Shown here piece after piece: positions 38,609-47,547 of a stretch of DNA of 64,000 nucleotides. Made by a program: the position numbers and the translations under genes. The notes under the pieces were generated by a model. That model saw only the letters and a program-made list of their open reading frames with translations. It ran no database searches and was not told the origin of the DNA. This DNA is from Mycobacterium marseillense. Lineage in GTDB: Bacteria > Actinomycetota > Actinomycetes > Mycobacteriales > Mycobacteriaceae. Position 1 is the first letter of the stretch; each line of letters starts with the position of its first letter. The DNA lies in assembly GCF_010731675.1 (NCBI RefSeq), contig NZ_AP022584.1, forward strand, positions 2,914,001 to 2,978,000, read 5' to 3'.

Positions 38609-40036
38609 TCAGCGCGTGGTGAGTGCGGCCTCGGCGGCCATCAACTGCTCCAGCTTGGTGGCGGTGGCGGAAAACACGGACTTGGCGATGCTCAGTATCC
38701 GATCGCGGACCCGCGGCTTCGCCGACCCCGACGGCAGCAGGTGGCCGATCAGGTGACCGAACAGGTCCAGGCGTGCCGTCGACAACCACGCCATCAGGTC
38801 CGGGTCGTCGAACCAGCGCAGCTGGTTGCCGTAATCGGCCAACGCCAGCCGTAACCAGTCGACATCGGTGTCCGGATGCGGCAGTGGCACACAGAGCTCG
38901 TTTTTCAGCGCGTCGTCGCCGTAGGCGGCCTCCACGTGGGCGATCAGCGCGGCGCTGAAGATCTGCTGGCAGCCGCGCACGCTTTGCAGGGTGATGCGAC
39001 CGTCTTCGAAAATCGGTGTGGCGGGCCGCTTTTCGGCGCCGTCGGCGGTGCAGTCGAGGTAGAGCTCGCGGCCGCTGACCGCGATGGAACCCCCGTCGAG
39101 GATCATCGTGTCGGCCTCGATGGCCCGCAGATGTCCCATCCGCACCACGTCGGTGACTCGTCGCAGCTGCTCGAGTTCGAGCCGGGTGACGGTGGCGCAG
39201 CGGTACATGGCGGGGCGGGTCGCCGGATCGATCCGCAGCAGCAGCCCGGCCTCCTCGAGGCGGTCGAACAGCTCCTGCACCGACGCCGCGTCGTTGATGG
39301 CGCGCAATTGCGCGGTGAAGCTGGCCTTGATCGTCTCGGCGAACATCGCACCAGGCTGCATGGTCTCGCGGTCCAGCAGCCAGGAGTCGCGGGGCATGAT
39401 CCAGGTGACCCGTTCCGGCTCGACGCCGTGGCCCAGCAGCCACAGGCAGGTGTCGATGCCGGTCTTGCCGGCCCCGACGATGACGTAGCGCTCGTAGGCG
39501 CCGCGCCGCGGCAGGTCGCCGGGCGGGACGCAGTCGATGCCGGGCGCCACCCGATACGGCGGCGGGCGCATCGCGGGCACCGTGACCCGCATATAGGTGG
39601 CGTCGACGGTGCGGCGCGCCACGCGCACGGTGTAGTCGGCGCCGGCGAGCGTGCGGAACCGGCCTTCACCACGGTCTTGGCCGAGATATTCGCTCATCGG
39701 GAAATAGCTGACCCGCCCGGTCGGCAGCAGCCGCCGGCGCATGACGTGGTCGTAGTAGGCGCAGATCTCGCCCGCGCCGGCCAATTCGTAAAGGCCCTGG
39801 TTCCAACCGACTTGGTCGATCGTGTCCCCGCCCAGCGGCACGGAGTTGACGCCGTAGAAGGCCGACGGCTGGTGCAACCGCACGAACGGATACGCCATGG
39901 TCCAGTGGCCGCCGGGCGCGTGGTTGCGGTCCACCACCACGACGCGGGCCTGTGACTCGAAGACCAGCGCGTCGATGAACGCCATGGCCATGGCGCCCGC
40001 GCCGACCACCAGGTAGTCGGCCTCGATGGTGTGCAT
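38609..40036 (-). CDS. FAD/NAD(P)-binding oxidoreductase, flavin-monooxygenase-like
   Basis: A 475-residue flavoprotein with an N-terminal FAD Rossmann motif LVVGAGAMAMAF (note Ala-Met in place of Gly/Pro after GxG) and a second nucleotide site VIVGAGKTGIDTCLWL near residue 187 for NAD(P)H. APGGHWTMAYPFVRLHQPS resembles the substrate side of FAD-dependent amine or flavin monooxygenases. No membrane helix or signal peptide. Its start is 103 bases from the divergent mmsA, so both may share a regulatory region. Function unknown. Confidence 0.7.
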   Translation of the reverse strand: MHTIEADYLVVGAGAMAMAFIDALVFESQARVVVVDRNHAPGGHWTMAYPFVRLHQPSAFYGVNSVPLGGDTIDQVGWNQGLYELAGAGEICAYYDHVMRRRLLPTGRVSYFPMSEYLGQDRGEGRFRTLAGADYTVRVARRTVDATYMRVTVPAMRPPPYRVAPGIDCVPPGDLPRRGAYERYVIVGAGKTGIDTCLWLLGHGVEPERVTWIMPRDSWLLDRETMQPGAMFAETIKASFTAQLRAINDAASVQELFDRLEEAGLLLRIDPATRPAMYRCATVTRLELEQLRRVTDVVRMGHLRAIEADTMILDGGSIAVSGRELYLDCTADGAEKRPATPIFEDGRITLQSVRGCQQIFSAALIAHVEAAYGDDALKNELCVPLPHPDTDVDWLRLALADYGNQLRWFDDPDLMAWLSTARLDLFGHLIGHLLPSGSAKPRVRDRILSIAKSVFSATATKLEQLMAAEAALTTR

Positions 40037-40065
40037 ACCGCTGCCAGGCTAGCCCGCGACCCGCC

Positions 40066-40095
40066 TTGCCAAGGCCCGAACCGGGTTACTAGGAT
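40066..40095 (+). promoter_or_regulatory. Predicted promoter of mmsA operon
   Basis: TTGCCA (40066-40071), an 18-base spacer and TAGGAT (40090-40095) form a good housekeeping-type promoter 45 bases before mmsA. It is overlapped downstream by two palindromes described separately. Confidence 0.5.
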
Positions 40096-40116
40096 ATGCA
40101 AGTATCCGCTTAAGCG
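40092..40116 (+). promoter_or_regulatory. Candidate operator, two adjoining palindromes before mmsA
   Basis: GGATA (40092-40096) and TATCC (40103-40107) form an inverted repeat over the -10 box and start point; a perfect 10-base palindrome CGCTTAAGCG (40107-40116) abuts it. Position over the transcription start suits a repressor. No matching regulator can be assigned from sequence. Confidence 0.4.
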
Positions 40117-40139
40117 CGTCAACCATATTCGAGGGCCCC

Positions 40140-41660
40140 ATGACCACACAGATTCCCCACTTCATCGACGGTCAGCGCACCGCCGGCCAGTCCGGCCGCA
40201 CCGCCGACGTCTTCGACCCCAGCACCGGCCAGGTCCAGGCGCAGGTGCCGATGGCCGGCCAGGCCGACATCGACGCCGCGGTGGCGTCGGCCGTCGAAGC
40301 CCAAAAGGGTTGGGCCGCAACGAATCCGCAGCGTCGCGCGCGGGTGATGATGCGCTTCATCGAGCTGGTCAACAAGCACAACGACGAGCTCGCCGAGCTG
40401 CTCTCGCGCGAGCACGGCAAGACCCTGGCCGACGCCAAGGGTGACATTCAGCGCGGCATCGAGGTCATCGAGTTCTCCCTCGGGATCCCGCACCTGCTCA
40501 AGGGCGAATACAGCGAGGGCGCCGGTCCGGGCATCGACGTGTATTCGCTGCGCCAGCCGCTGGGTGTGGTCGCCGGCATCACGCCGTTCAACTTCCCGGC
40601 GATGATCCCGCTGTGGAAGGCCGGCCCGGCGCTGGCCTGCGGCAACGCGTTCGTGCTCAAGCCCAGCGAGCGCGACCCGTCGGTCCCGGTGCGCCTCGCC
40701 GAACTCTTCTTAGAGGCCGGCCTGCCGCCGGGCGTGTTCCAGGTCGTGCACGGGGACAAGGAGGCAGTCGACGCCATCCTGAACCACCCCGACATCCAGG
40801 CGGTCGGGTTCGTCGGCAGCTCGGACATCGCCCAGTACATTTACGCCGGGGCCGCGGCCACCGGCAAGCGTTCGCAGTGCTTCGGCGGCGCCAAGAACCA
40901 CATGATCGTGATGCCCGACGCCGACCTGGACCAGGCCGTCGACGCGCTGATCGGCGCGGGATACGGCAGCGCGGGCGAGCGCTGCATGGCGATCAGCGTC
41001 GCGGTGCCGGTCGGTGAGCAGACCGCGGACCGGCTGCGGGCCCGGCTCATCGAGCGGATCAACAACCTGCGCGTGGGCCACAGCCTGGACCCGAAGGCCG
41101 ATTACGGTCCGCTGGTGACCGAGGCCGCCGTAGCACGGGTGCGCGACTACATCGGGCAGGGTGTGGACGCGGGCGCCGAATTGGTCATCGACGGCCGCGA
41201 ACGCGCCAGCGACGACCTGACTTTCGGTGACGCCAACCTCGAAGGCGGCTTCTTCATCGGGCCGACCCTGTTCGACCACGTCACCCCGGACATGTCGATC
41301 TACACCGACGAGATCTTCGGGCCGGTGCTGTGCATCGTGCGGGCCCACGACTACGAAGAGGCGTTGCGGTTGCCGTCGGAGCACGAGTACGGCAACGGCG
41401 TGGCGGTGTTCACCCGCGACGGCGACGCCGCGCGTGACTTCGTCTCGCGCGTGCAGGTCGGCATGGTCGGCGTCAACGTGCCGATCCCGGTGCCGGTGGC
41501 CTACCACACTTTCGGCGGCTGGAAGCGCTCCGGCTTCGGCGACCTCAACCAGCACGGCCCGTCGTCGATCCTCTTCTACACCAAGACCAAGACGGTAACG
41601 TCGCGGTGGCCGTCCGGCATCAAGGACGGCGCCGAATTCGTCATTCCCACAATGGATTAG
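40140..41660 (+). CDS. mmsA: Methylmalonate-semialdehyde dehydrogenase (CoA-acylating)
   Basis: Oxidises methylmalonate semialdehyde to propionyl-CoA in valine and thymine catabolism. The 506-residue ALDH-fold protein has Asn151 (TPFNFP), the catalytic Cys282 (SAGERCMAIS), and GGAKNH where ordinary aldehyde dehydrogenases carry the general-base Glu; loss of that Glu is typical of CoA-acylating MMSDH. First gene of an operon with fadE9 (3-base gap) and mmsB. Orthologue of Mtb Rv0753c. Confidence 0.95.
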   Translation: MTTQIPHFIDGQRTAGQSGRTADVFDPSTGQVQAQVPMAGQADIDAAVASAVEAQKGWAATNPQRRARVMMRFIELVNKHNDELAELLSREHGKTLADAKGDIQRGIEVIEFSLGIPHLLKGEYSEGAGPGIDVYSLRQPLGVVAGITPFNFPAMIPLWKAGPALACGNAFVLKPSERDPSVPVRLAELFLEAGLPPGVFQVVHGDKEAVDAILNHPDIQAVGFVGSSDIAQYIYAGAAATGKRSQCFGGAKNHMIVMPDADLDQAVDALIGAGYGSAGERCMAISVAVPVGEQTADRLRARLIERINNLRVGHSLDPKADYGPLVTEAAVARVRDYIGQGVDAGAELVIDGRERASDDLTFGDANLEGGFFIGPTLFDHVTPDMSIYTDEIFGPVLCIVRAHDYEEALRLPSEHEYGNGVAVFTRDGDAARDFVSRVQVGMVGVNVPIPVPVAYHTFGGWKRSGFGDLNQHGPSSILFYTKTKTVTSRWPSGIKDGAEFVIPTMD

Positions 41661-41663
41661 TTC

Positions 41664-42839
41664 ATGGCTTCCTTTACCCTTGACGACGACGAACGGGTGA
41701 TCACCGAGACGGCCGCCGCGTTCGCCGCCAAGCGTCTGGCTCCCTACGCCCTGGAATGGGATGCGGCCAAACACTTTCCGACCGACGTGCTGCGTGAATC
41801 GGCGGAGCTTGGCATGGCGGCGATCTATTGCCGCGAGGACGTAGGTGGCAGCGGGCTGCGCCGGCTCGACGGGGTCCGCATCTTCGAGCAGCTGGCCATC
41901 GCCGACCCCACCACCGCGGCGTTCCTGTCGATCCACAACATGTGCGCGTGGATGATCGACACGTTCGGCACCGCCGAGCAGCGCAAGGACTGGGTCCCGC
42001 GGCTGGCGTCGATGGACGTCATCGCCAGCTACTGCCTCACCGAGCCGGGCGCCGGCTCCGACGCCAGCGCGCTGAGCACCCGGGCCGTCAAACAGGGCGG
42101 CGATTATGTGCTCGACGGGGTCAAGCAGTTCATCTCGGGCGCGGGCGCCTCCGACGTCTATGTGGTGATGGCCAGGACCGGCGGTGAGGGCCCGCGCGGC
42201 ATCTCGGCGTTCGTCATCGAAAAGGACAGTCCCGGGCTGAGTTTCGGCGCACTGGAGGAGAAAATGGGCTGGCATGCCCAGCCCACCGCTCAGGTGATCC
42301 TCGAGGGCGTACGCGTGCCCGCCGACGCGATGCTGGGCGGCGCGGACGGCGAGGGCGTCGGATTCGGCATCGCGATGAACGGCCTCAACGGCGGCCGGCT
42401 CAACATCGCCGCGTGCTCGCTCGGCGGTGCCCAGGCCGCCGCCGACAAGGCCGGGGCCTACGTTCGCGACCGCCAGGCGTTCGGCAAGTCCCTGATCGAG
42501 GAACCGACGATCCGGTTCACGCTGGCCGACATGGCAACCGGCCTCGAGACATCGCGAATGATGTTGTGGCGGGCGGCCAATGCGTTGGACACCGACGACC
42601 CCGACAAGGTCGAGTTGTGCGCGATGGCCAAGCGCTACGTCACCGACACCTGCTTCGAGGTCGCCGACAAAGCCCTGCAGCTGCACGGCGGCTACGGGTA
42701 CCTGCGCGAGTATGGTCTGGAAAAGATCGTGCGCGACCTGCGGGTGCACCGGATCCTGGAAGGCACCAACGAAATCATGCGAGTGGTCATCGGTCGGGCA
42801 GAAGCCGCACGGTTCAAAGCGTCGCCGGCAACCGCATAG
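41664..42839 (+). CDS. fadE9: Acyl-CoA dehydrogenase, isobutyryl-CoA type
   Basis: A 391-residue flavoprotein that probably oxidises isobutyryl-CoA (valine pathway). It has YCLTEPGAGSDASAL and VKQFISGAGASDVYVVMA of acyl-CoA dehydrogenases, and ILEGTNEIMRVVIGR at the C-terminus with the catalytic Glu region. Starts 3 bases after mmsA and ends 12 bases before mmsB, so assignment to valine breakdown rests on context. Orthologue of Mtb Rv0752c. Confidence 0.92.
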   Translation: MASFTLDDDERVITETAAAFAAKRLAPYALEWDAAKHFPTDVLRESAELGMAAIYCREDVGGSGLRRLDGVRIFEQLAIADPTTAAFLSIHNMCAWMIDTFGTAEQRKDWVPRLASMDVIASYCLTEPGAGSDASALSTRAVKQGGDYVLDGVKQFISGAGASDVYVVMARTGGEGPRGISAFVIEKDSPGLSFGALEEKMGWHAQPTAQVILEGVRVPADAMLGGADGEGVGFGIAMNGLNGGRLNIAACSLGGAQAAADKAGAYVRDRQAFGKSLIEEPTIRFTLADMATGLETSRMMLWRAANALDTDDPDKVELCAMAKRYVTDTCFEVADKALQLHGGYGYLREYGLEKIVRDLRVHRILEGTNEIMRVVIGRAEAARFKASPATA

Positions 42840-42851
42840 AAGGGTCTTCAG

Positions 42852-43745
42852 ATGACCGAGCACTTGACCGTGGCTTTCCTGGGGCTGGGCCACATGGGCG
42901 GACCCATGGCGACGAATCTCGTTGCGGCCAACCACGCGGTGCGCGGATTCGATCCGGTGCCCGCGGCGCTGTCCGCGGCCACCGCGGCCGGCGTGGCCGG
43001 TTTCGACAGCGCCGTTGACGCGGTGGCCGGGGCGGACGTGGTCATCACCATGCTGCCCAACGGCGAGCTGGTCAAACGGTGCTACGCAGAGATTCTGCCC
43101 GCGGCGCGGCCGGGTGCGTTGTTCATCGACAGCTCCACGATCTCGGTCGACGATGCCCGCGAGGTGCACGCGCTGGCGGAATCGCGCGGCGCTGCCCAGC
43201 TCGACGCGCCGGTCTCGGGCGGGGTGAAGGGCGCCGTCGCCGGGACGCTGGCATTCATGGTGGGCGGCGACGAGGCCGCCTTGCGGCGGGCGCGTCCGGT
43301 GCTAGAACCCATGGCGGGCAAGATCATCCACTGTGGCGCGGCCGGGGCCGGGCAGGCCGCCAAGGTGTGCAACAACATGGTGCTGGCGGTGCACCAGATC
43401 GCGATCGGCGAGGCATTTGTCCTGGCCGAAAAGCTCGGCTTGTCGGCGCAGTCCCTGTTCGATGTGATCACCGGGGCGACCGGGAACTGCTGGGCCGTGC
43501 ACACCAATTGCCCTGTACCGGGCCCGGTTCCGACTTCGCCGGCCAACAACGACTTCAAGCCGGGCTTCGCGACCGCGCTGATGAACAAGGACCTGGGACT
43601 CGCGATGGATGCGGTGTCCTCGAGCGGATCGACCGCCCCATTGGGCCGCCACGCCGCCGAGATCTACGCTGAGTTCGTTGCGTCGGACGCCTCCCATGGT
43701 GACAAGGACTTCAGCGCGATCATCGAGACGCTGCGCGGCAATTGA
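42852..43745 (+). CDS. mmsB: 3-hydroxyisobutyrate dehydrogenase
   Basis: NAD-dependent oxidation of 3-hydroxyisobutyrate to methylmalonate semialdehyde, feeding MmsA. The 297-residue beta-hydroxyacid dehydrogenase has FLGLGHMGGPMATNL (Rossmann), substrate-binding DAPVSGGVKGA and catalytic Lys171 (GQAAKVCNN). It ends the operon mmsA-fadE9-mmsB. Orthologue of Mtb Rv0751c. Confidence 0.95.
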   Translation: MTEHLTVAFLGLGHMGGPMATNLVAANHAVRGFDPVPAALSAATAAGVAGFDSAVDAVAGADVVITMLPNGELVKRCYAEILPAARPGALFIDSSTISVDDAREVHALAESRGAAQLDAPVSGGVKGAVAGTLAFMVGGDEAALRRARPVLEPMAGKIIHCGAAGAGQAAKVCNNMVLAVHQIAIGEAFVLAEKLGLSAQSLFDVITGATGNCWAVHTNCPVPGPVPTSPANNDFKPGFATALMNKDLGLAMDAVSSSGSTAPLGRHAAEIYAEFVASDASHGDKDFSAIIETLRGN

Positions 43746-43775
43746 CACAATGCGAGCGTCACGAAGGAGCATCTG

Positions 43776-44144
43776 ATGATCGAAGTGCTTCCCGACATGC
43801 CCGCGGGAGTGACCGGCATTCGCGTGTCGGGCCGACTCCGCGGGGACGATCTGCGTGAATTCAAGCCCACCATGGAAGAGCTGCTGGAAGGCGGCGAGAT
43901 CAGGATCGTGGAGGTCATCGCATCCGATTACGAGGGCTTCGGGCCCGGCGGGTTGGTCGAGAACCTGAAGCTGGGGCTCGGCGCCGTATTCACGCATCAC
44001 GCGGCCTTCAAGCGAATCGCGGTCGTGTCCGACAAGGAATGGGTCGCCCATACCCTGCATGCGCTGGCGTGGATGGTCCCAGGGGAACTCGCCGTGTTCC
44101 GGCTCGATGGACTCGAGCGCGCCAAGGAGTGGGCTGCCGGGTAG
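43776..44144 (+). CDS. STAS/SpoIIAA-like protein
   Basis: A 122-residue protein with the SpoIIAA-like (STAS/SEC14) fold: MIEVLPDMPAGVTGIRVSGRL, DDLREFKPTMEELL, KRIAVVSDKEWVAHTLHALAW and PGELAVFRLDGLERAKEW. Family members bind small hydrophobic ligands or proteins; function here is unknown. It begins 30 bases after mmsB behind AGGAG and could be cotranscribed, and it converges with the MarR gene. Confidence 0.78.
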   Translation: MIEVLPDMPAGVTGIRVSGRLRGDDLREFKPTMEELLEGGEIRIVEVIASDYEGFGPGGLVENLKLGLGAVFTHHAAFKRIAVVSDKEWVAHTLHALAWMVPGELAVFRLDGLERAKEWAAG

Positions 44145-44198
44145 TCGGCCGCTGAACCATGTTGAGCCAGAACGGCTTTCACACCAACGCCGGTCAGC

Positions 44199-44705
44199 TC
44201 AGAAGTCGCCGGCGTTGCGGCGCAATGTCTCGATGGACGACGCCAGGTCCTGCGATTCGGCGTCGGACATCCCGAGGTCGGCGAAGACCTGCTTGTTGAG
44301 CGTGACCGTGGCGTCCTCGACGGTGGAGCGGCCCAGGTCGGTGATCTGCACCAGCGTGGTGCGCCCGTCGGTGGGGTGCGGAACCCGCTGCACCAGCCCG
44401 TCGGCCTCCAGCCGGCGGATCGCATGCGTCACGCTGGTGACATGGACCTGCAGCCGGTCGGAGGCCTTGGTGATGGGTAGCGCCCCGGCCCGGCTGAACG
44501 CCAGCAGCCGTAGCAATTCGTAACGGGAGAAGCTGAGGTCATAGGGCCGCAGCGCCGTTTCCACGCGGGCCAGCAGGATCTGATGCGCCCGCATCACCGA
44601 CGTGACCGCGACCATGCCCGGCGCCACGTCGCCCCACCCGGCACGCTCCCAGTTGGCGCGCGCCGCGGCGATCGGGTCACGCTTGTCCGGTCGTGAGTCG
44701 GCCAC
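44199..44705 (-). CDS. MarR-family transcriptional regulator
   Basis: A 168-residue winged-helix regulator (Mtb Rv0737 type). The DNA-binding region contains RYELLRLLAFSRAGALPITKASDRLQVH and the wing RRLEADGLVQRVPHPTDGRTTLVQIT. MarR proteins usually sense small aromatic or lipophilic compounds and repress nearby genes. It follows rslA by 41 bases on the same strand and may belong to the sigL operon. Confidence 0.9.
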   Translation of the reverse strand: MADSRPDKRDPIAAARANWERAGWGDVAPGMVAVTSVMRAHQILLARVETALRPYDLSFSRYELLRLLAFSRAGALPITKASDRLQVHVTSVTHAIRRLEADGLVQRVPHPTDGRTTLVQITDLGRSTVEDATVTLNKQVFADLGMSDAESQDLASSIETLRRNAGDF

Positions 44706-44746
44706 GCCCCTTCTTACCGCACTTGGCGCCCGGGCACGTGCATCCG

Positions 44747-45475
44747 CTACAGCGCGCGCTGCAACAGCACCTTGCCGCTATCGGCGGCGACCACCTGCAC
44801 GGCGGCGATCTGGTCGACCGGGGTCGAGATCGCGCCCGCGGGTGTCGCGGTGTGGCCGGGCACGGCCACCCAGGTCGCCAGCCGGGTCTGGCTGCCGTCG
44901 CGGCCCACCACGACCATCGCCAGCGTGTCATGGTGCGCGTTCAGCGGCGCCAGGCACACGCACCGCAGGGCGATGGAGGTCCCCCAGTGCTGGCCGGTGA
45001 CCTCGACGCTGGAGGTCAGCAGTGAGGTGCCCACCTGCGCCATCGGCTCGGCCGACGCGGTCACCTGCTGGGCGGGGCCCGACGACCACCCCTCGAGGCC
45101 GACGAACACCCCGATCGCCAGCACCGCGGCCGCGGCGGCGGACGCCACCCAGGTCACCACCCGGGTGCGGCGCCGGCGCCACCGCACCGCGGCCAGCAAT
45201 GACGGCAGCAATTGGTCAGACATCTCCGGCGCCGGGCCGGACTCGTCGATCGCGGCCACCTCGTCGCGGTCCAGCTGCGACAGCAGGGCCGGCACGCCAC
45301 TGAGGTCGGCGACGGCGTCCCGGCAGGCCGGGCAGTGCGCCATGTGTGTCTCGAATTCGCGGCGTTGCGCGGCCGACAGCGACCCCAGCACGTATGCGGC
45401 ATCCCACATCGCGTAGCGGTCTTCGGGAGGGCCGATATCGGCCACCGGCGTGTTCATTTCATCCATGTCCTTCAC
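44747..45475 (-). CDS. rslA: Anti-sigma factor of SigL
   Basis: Membrane-bound anti-sigma factor that holds SigL inactive. The 242-residue protein has an N-terminal zinc-binding anti-sigma domain with His44-x3-Cys48-x2-Cys51 (THMAHCPACRD), one membrane helix at about 105-125 and an extracytoplasmic C-terminal domain with a CVC pair (LRCVCLAP). Redox release of zinc is the mechanism reported for Mtb RslA. The start is uncertain among a GTG (45475) and two ATGs just downstream. Only 21 bases separate it from sigL. Confidence 0.93.
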   Translation of the reverse strand: MKDMDEMNTPVADIGPPEDRYAMWDAAYVLGSLSAAQRREFETHMAHCPACRDAVADLSGVPALLSQLDRDEVAAIDESGPAPEMSDQLLPSLLAAVRWRRRRTRVVTWVASAAAAAVLAIGVFVGLEGWSSGPAQQVTASAEPMAQVGTSLLTSSVEVTGQHWGTSIALRCVCLAPLNAHHDTLAMVVVGRDGSQTRLATWVAVPGHTATPAGAISTPVDQIAAVQVVAADSGKVLLQRAL

Positions 45476-45496
45476 CCCTCAAGCTTTCGGAGCCCC

Positions 45497-46030
45497 TCAT
45501 CGGGTAACTCCAAGTTCCTGCAGAGTGAGTCGCAACGCCCGCACGGCATAGTGTAGTCGCGACTTCACCGTCCCCTCGGCGATGCCGAGGTCTGCAGCGA
45601 TCTGCGTGGTGGTCCAACCGCGGTAGTAGGACCGTTCGATCACCGCTCGGTGATCGGCGGACAGCTGGGCCATCGCGTCCGCTATCAGCAACCGGTCCAG
45701 GGCCGCGTTGACCTCGTCCGGCGTGGACTGTTCAGGCGCCCCCGCCACGTCCGTGGAACCGACGACGTTGCGGAACCGCGCGCTGCGCCGATCGTCGATG
45801 ATCATGTTGCGGGCGACGGTGAACAACCACGCCCGCGCCGAGCGCTCGGTGTCGCCGATGACTTCGGGGTGTTGCCACGCCCGCAGCAGCGTCTCCTGGA
45901 CCACATCCTCGGACTGGCTCGTGTCCCCCGTCAGCCGCAGCGCGTAGCGCCACAGCACGGCGGCGTGTTCGTCGTAGAGCGCCTTCATCAGAGCGGCTTC
46001 GGCAGCCGGGCTACTAGCGACACGAGCCAC
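45497..46030 (-). CDS. sigL: ECF RNA polymerase sigma factor SigL
   Basis: A 177-residue ECF sigma factor. Region 2 has LYDEHAAVLWRYALRLTGD and QSEDVVQETLLRAWQH; region 4 has AVIERSYYRGWTTTQIAADLGIAEGTVKSRLHYA. The GTG at 46028-46030 behind AGGAGG (46043-46038, spacing 7) gives the Mtb length; an upstream 16-codon extension is rejected. Mtb SigL controls cell-envelope lipid, redox and secreted-protein genes. Its own predicted SigL-type promoter lies inside a tandem repeat just upstream, so it is probably autoregulated. Confidence 0.96.
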   Translation of the reverse strand: MARVASSPAAEAALMKALYDEHAAVLWRYALRLTGDTSQSEDVVQETLLRAWQHPEVIGDTERSARAWLFTVARNMIIDDRRSARFRNVVGSTDVAGAPEQSTPDEVNAALDRLLIADAMAQLSADHRAVIERSYYRGWTTTQIAADLGIAEGTVKSRLHYAVRALRLTLQELGVTR

Positions 46031-46052
46031 TCGATCACCTCCTGCCAGGGGA

Positions 46053-46077
46053 ACGAGGCGACTCGGCGGCTGGTTCA
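46053..46077 (-). promoter_or_regulatory. Predicted SigL-dependent autoregulatory promoter
   Basis: TGAACC (46077-46072) is followed after 16 bases by CGTTCC (46055-46050). This fits the SigL consensus I recall from Mtb (TGAACC, 16-18 bases, CGT). It lies 23 bases before the sigL GTG. The -35 box is part of the 55-bp repeat; the CGT is in unique sequence, so only the proximal repeat unit makes a complete promoter. Confidence 0.6.
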
Positions 46078-46187
46078 ACGGCCCCGACCCGCCGCGCCCG
46101 GCTTCGCCGCGCTTGCGATCGCGGCTGGTTCAACGGCCCCGACCCGCCGCGCCCGGCTTCGCCGCGCTTGCGATCGCGGCTGGTTCA
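46066..46187. repeat. 55-bp tandem repeat, 2.2 copies, upstream of sigL
   Basis: Two identical 55-base units (46066-46120 and 46121-46175) and the first 12 bases of a third (46176-46187) occupy most of the map-sigL gap (46031-46198). The unit begins GCGGCTGGTTCAACGGCCCC and is about 73% GC. Each unit start carries TGAACC on the minus strand, at 46077-46072, 46132-46127 and 46187-46182. Perfect identity suggests recent expansion and a variable-number locus. Confidence 0.95.
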
Positions 46188-46198
46188 GCTCCGAGCCC

Positions 46199-46999
46199 CT
46201 AGGCCAAGGTCAGGATGCGCGGCCCGGCGTCGGTGACCGCGACGGTGTGCTCCCAGTGTGCCGCACGCGAGCCGTCGGTGGTGATGACCGTCCACTGGTC
46301 GTCGAGCACGACGGTCTTGCCGGTTCCCAGCGTCAGCATCGGTTCGATGGCCAGCACCGACCCGGGGGCCAGCAGCGGGCCGCGCCCGGGTGAGCCCTCG
46401 TTGGGCAGGAAGGGGTCCATGTGCATCTGCCGGCCGATGCCGTGGCCGCCGTAGCCCTCGACGATCCCGAAGGCCCGCGAGTGGCGTTCCTCGGCCGCGT
46501 GCGTGCCCCGCTCGATGGCGTGCGAGACGTCGGTCAGCCGGTTGCCGGGCACCATCGCCGCGATCCCCGCCTCCAGCGATTCCCTGGTGGCCTGCGACAG
46601 CGCTTCGTCGGCCGCGTCCAGGGCCCCGATGCCGAAGGTGATCGCGGCGTCGCCGTGCCAGCCGTCCAGCACCGCGCCGCAGTCGATCGAGACCAGGTCA
46701 CCCGCCGCCAAAACCTCAGCAGCCGAAGGGATTCCGTGGACCACCCGCTCGTTGACCGATGCGCAGATCGACGCCGGGTAGCCGTGATAGCCCAGGAACG
46801 ACGGCACCGCGCCGGCGTCGCGGATCACCGATTCGGCGATCTCGTCCAGGCTCAGCGTCGATACCCCGGATACCGCAGCGGCGCGCACGGCCTGCAGCGC
46901 GGCCGCCACGACCGCGCCCGCCGCGGCCATCGCGTCGAGTTCGCCGTCGCTGCGCTGCGGCACCACCTTGCGATTCCGCAGCCGTGCCAGCGGGGTCAT
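46199..46999 (-). CDS. map: Methionine aminopeptidase type I
   Basis: Removes initiator Met from nascent proteins. The 266-residue enzyme has the five metal ligands Asp106, Asp117 ([15 protein letters not shown]), His186 (GGHGIG), Glu219 (AIEPML) and Glu250 (HWEHT) at normal spacing. Its N-terminus has a short basic lead ([13 protein letters not shown]). It starts 2 bases after adk, in the secY-adk-map arrangement typical of spc operons. Orthologue of Mtb Rv0734. Confidence 0.96.
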   Translation of the reverse strand: MTPLARLRNRKVVPQRSDGELDAMAAAGAVVAAALQAVRAAAVSGVSTLSLDEIAESVIRDAGAVPSFLGYHGYPASICASVNERVVHGIPSAAEVLAAGDLVSIDCGAVLDGWHGDAAITFGIGALDAADEALSQATRESLEAGIAAMVPGNRLTDVSHAIERGTHAAEERHSRAFGIVEGYGGHGIGRQMHMDPFLPNEGSPGRGPLLAPGSVLAIEPMLTLGTGKTVVLDDQWTVITTDGSRAAHWEHTVAVTDAGPRILTLA

Positions 47000-47001
47000 T
47001 G

Positions 47002-47547
47002 TTACTTGCCCAGGGCTTGCAGCGCGCGCGCGAACACTTCGTCCATGGTGCCGATGGCGTCGACGGTCTTGAGTTCGTCGCGGTAGTAGTCCAGCAACGG
47101 CGCGGTCTCGTCGCGGTAGACCTTCATCCGGTTCAGGATGACGTCGTCGGTGTCGTCGGCGCGTCCGCGCGACTTGAGGCGTTGCAGCAGCTCGTCCTGG
47201 GAGACCCGGAACTCCAGCACCGCGTCGATGTCGGTGCCGCGGCGTTCGAGCATCTCGTGCAGCGCCTTGGCCTGCTGCAGCGACCGCGGAAACCCATCCA
47301 GGATGAAGCCGTTGGCCGCGTCCGGGTCGCTCAGCCGGTCATCGACGAGCTGGTTGGTCAGCTCCGAGGGCACCAGGTCGCCGGCGTCCAGGTAGCGCTT
47401 GGCCTCCAGGCCCAGTTTGGTGCCGTTCTCGATGTTGCTGCGGAACAGCTCACCGGTGGAGATTTGCGGGATCCCCAGCTTTTCGGAGAGCTTCTGCGCC
47501 TGCGTCCCCTTGCCCGCCCCCGGCGGACCCAGCAAAACGACTCTCAC
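47002..47547 (-). CDS. adk: Adenylate kinase
   Basis: Interconverts ATP + AMP and 2 ADP. The 181-residue protein has the P-loop [12 protein letters not shown] (6-17), AMP-site residues TGELFR and GFPRSLQQA, and [11 protein letters not shown] in the short LID of the mycobacterial type; the long zinc LID is absent. The ATG overlaps the secY stop by four bases, so the two are coupled. Orthologue of Mtb Rv0733. Confidence 0.97.
   Translation of the reverse strand: MRVVLLGPPGAGKGTQAQKLSEKLGIPQISTGELFRSNIENGTKLGLEAKRYLDAGDLVPSELTNQLVDDRLSDPDAANGFILDGFPRSLQQAKALHEMLERRGTDIDAVLEFRVSQDELLQRLKSRGRADDTDDVILNRMKVYRDETAPLLDYYRDELKTVDAIGTMDEVFARALQALGK

Noticed and set aside
40710-43169. Very long open frame (over 800 codons) on the minus strand opposite mmsA-fadE9-mmsB
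   Set aside because: Arg/Gly/His-rich shadow of high-GC coding DNA; no family features, and the plus-strand genes are unmistakable.
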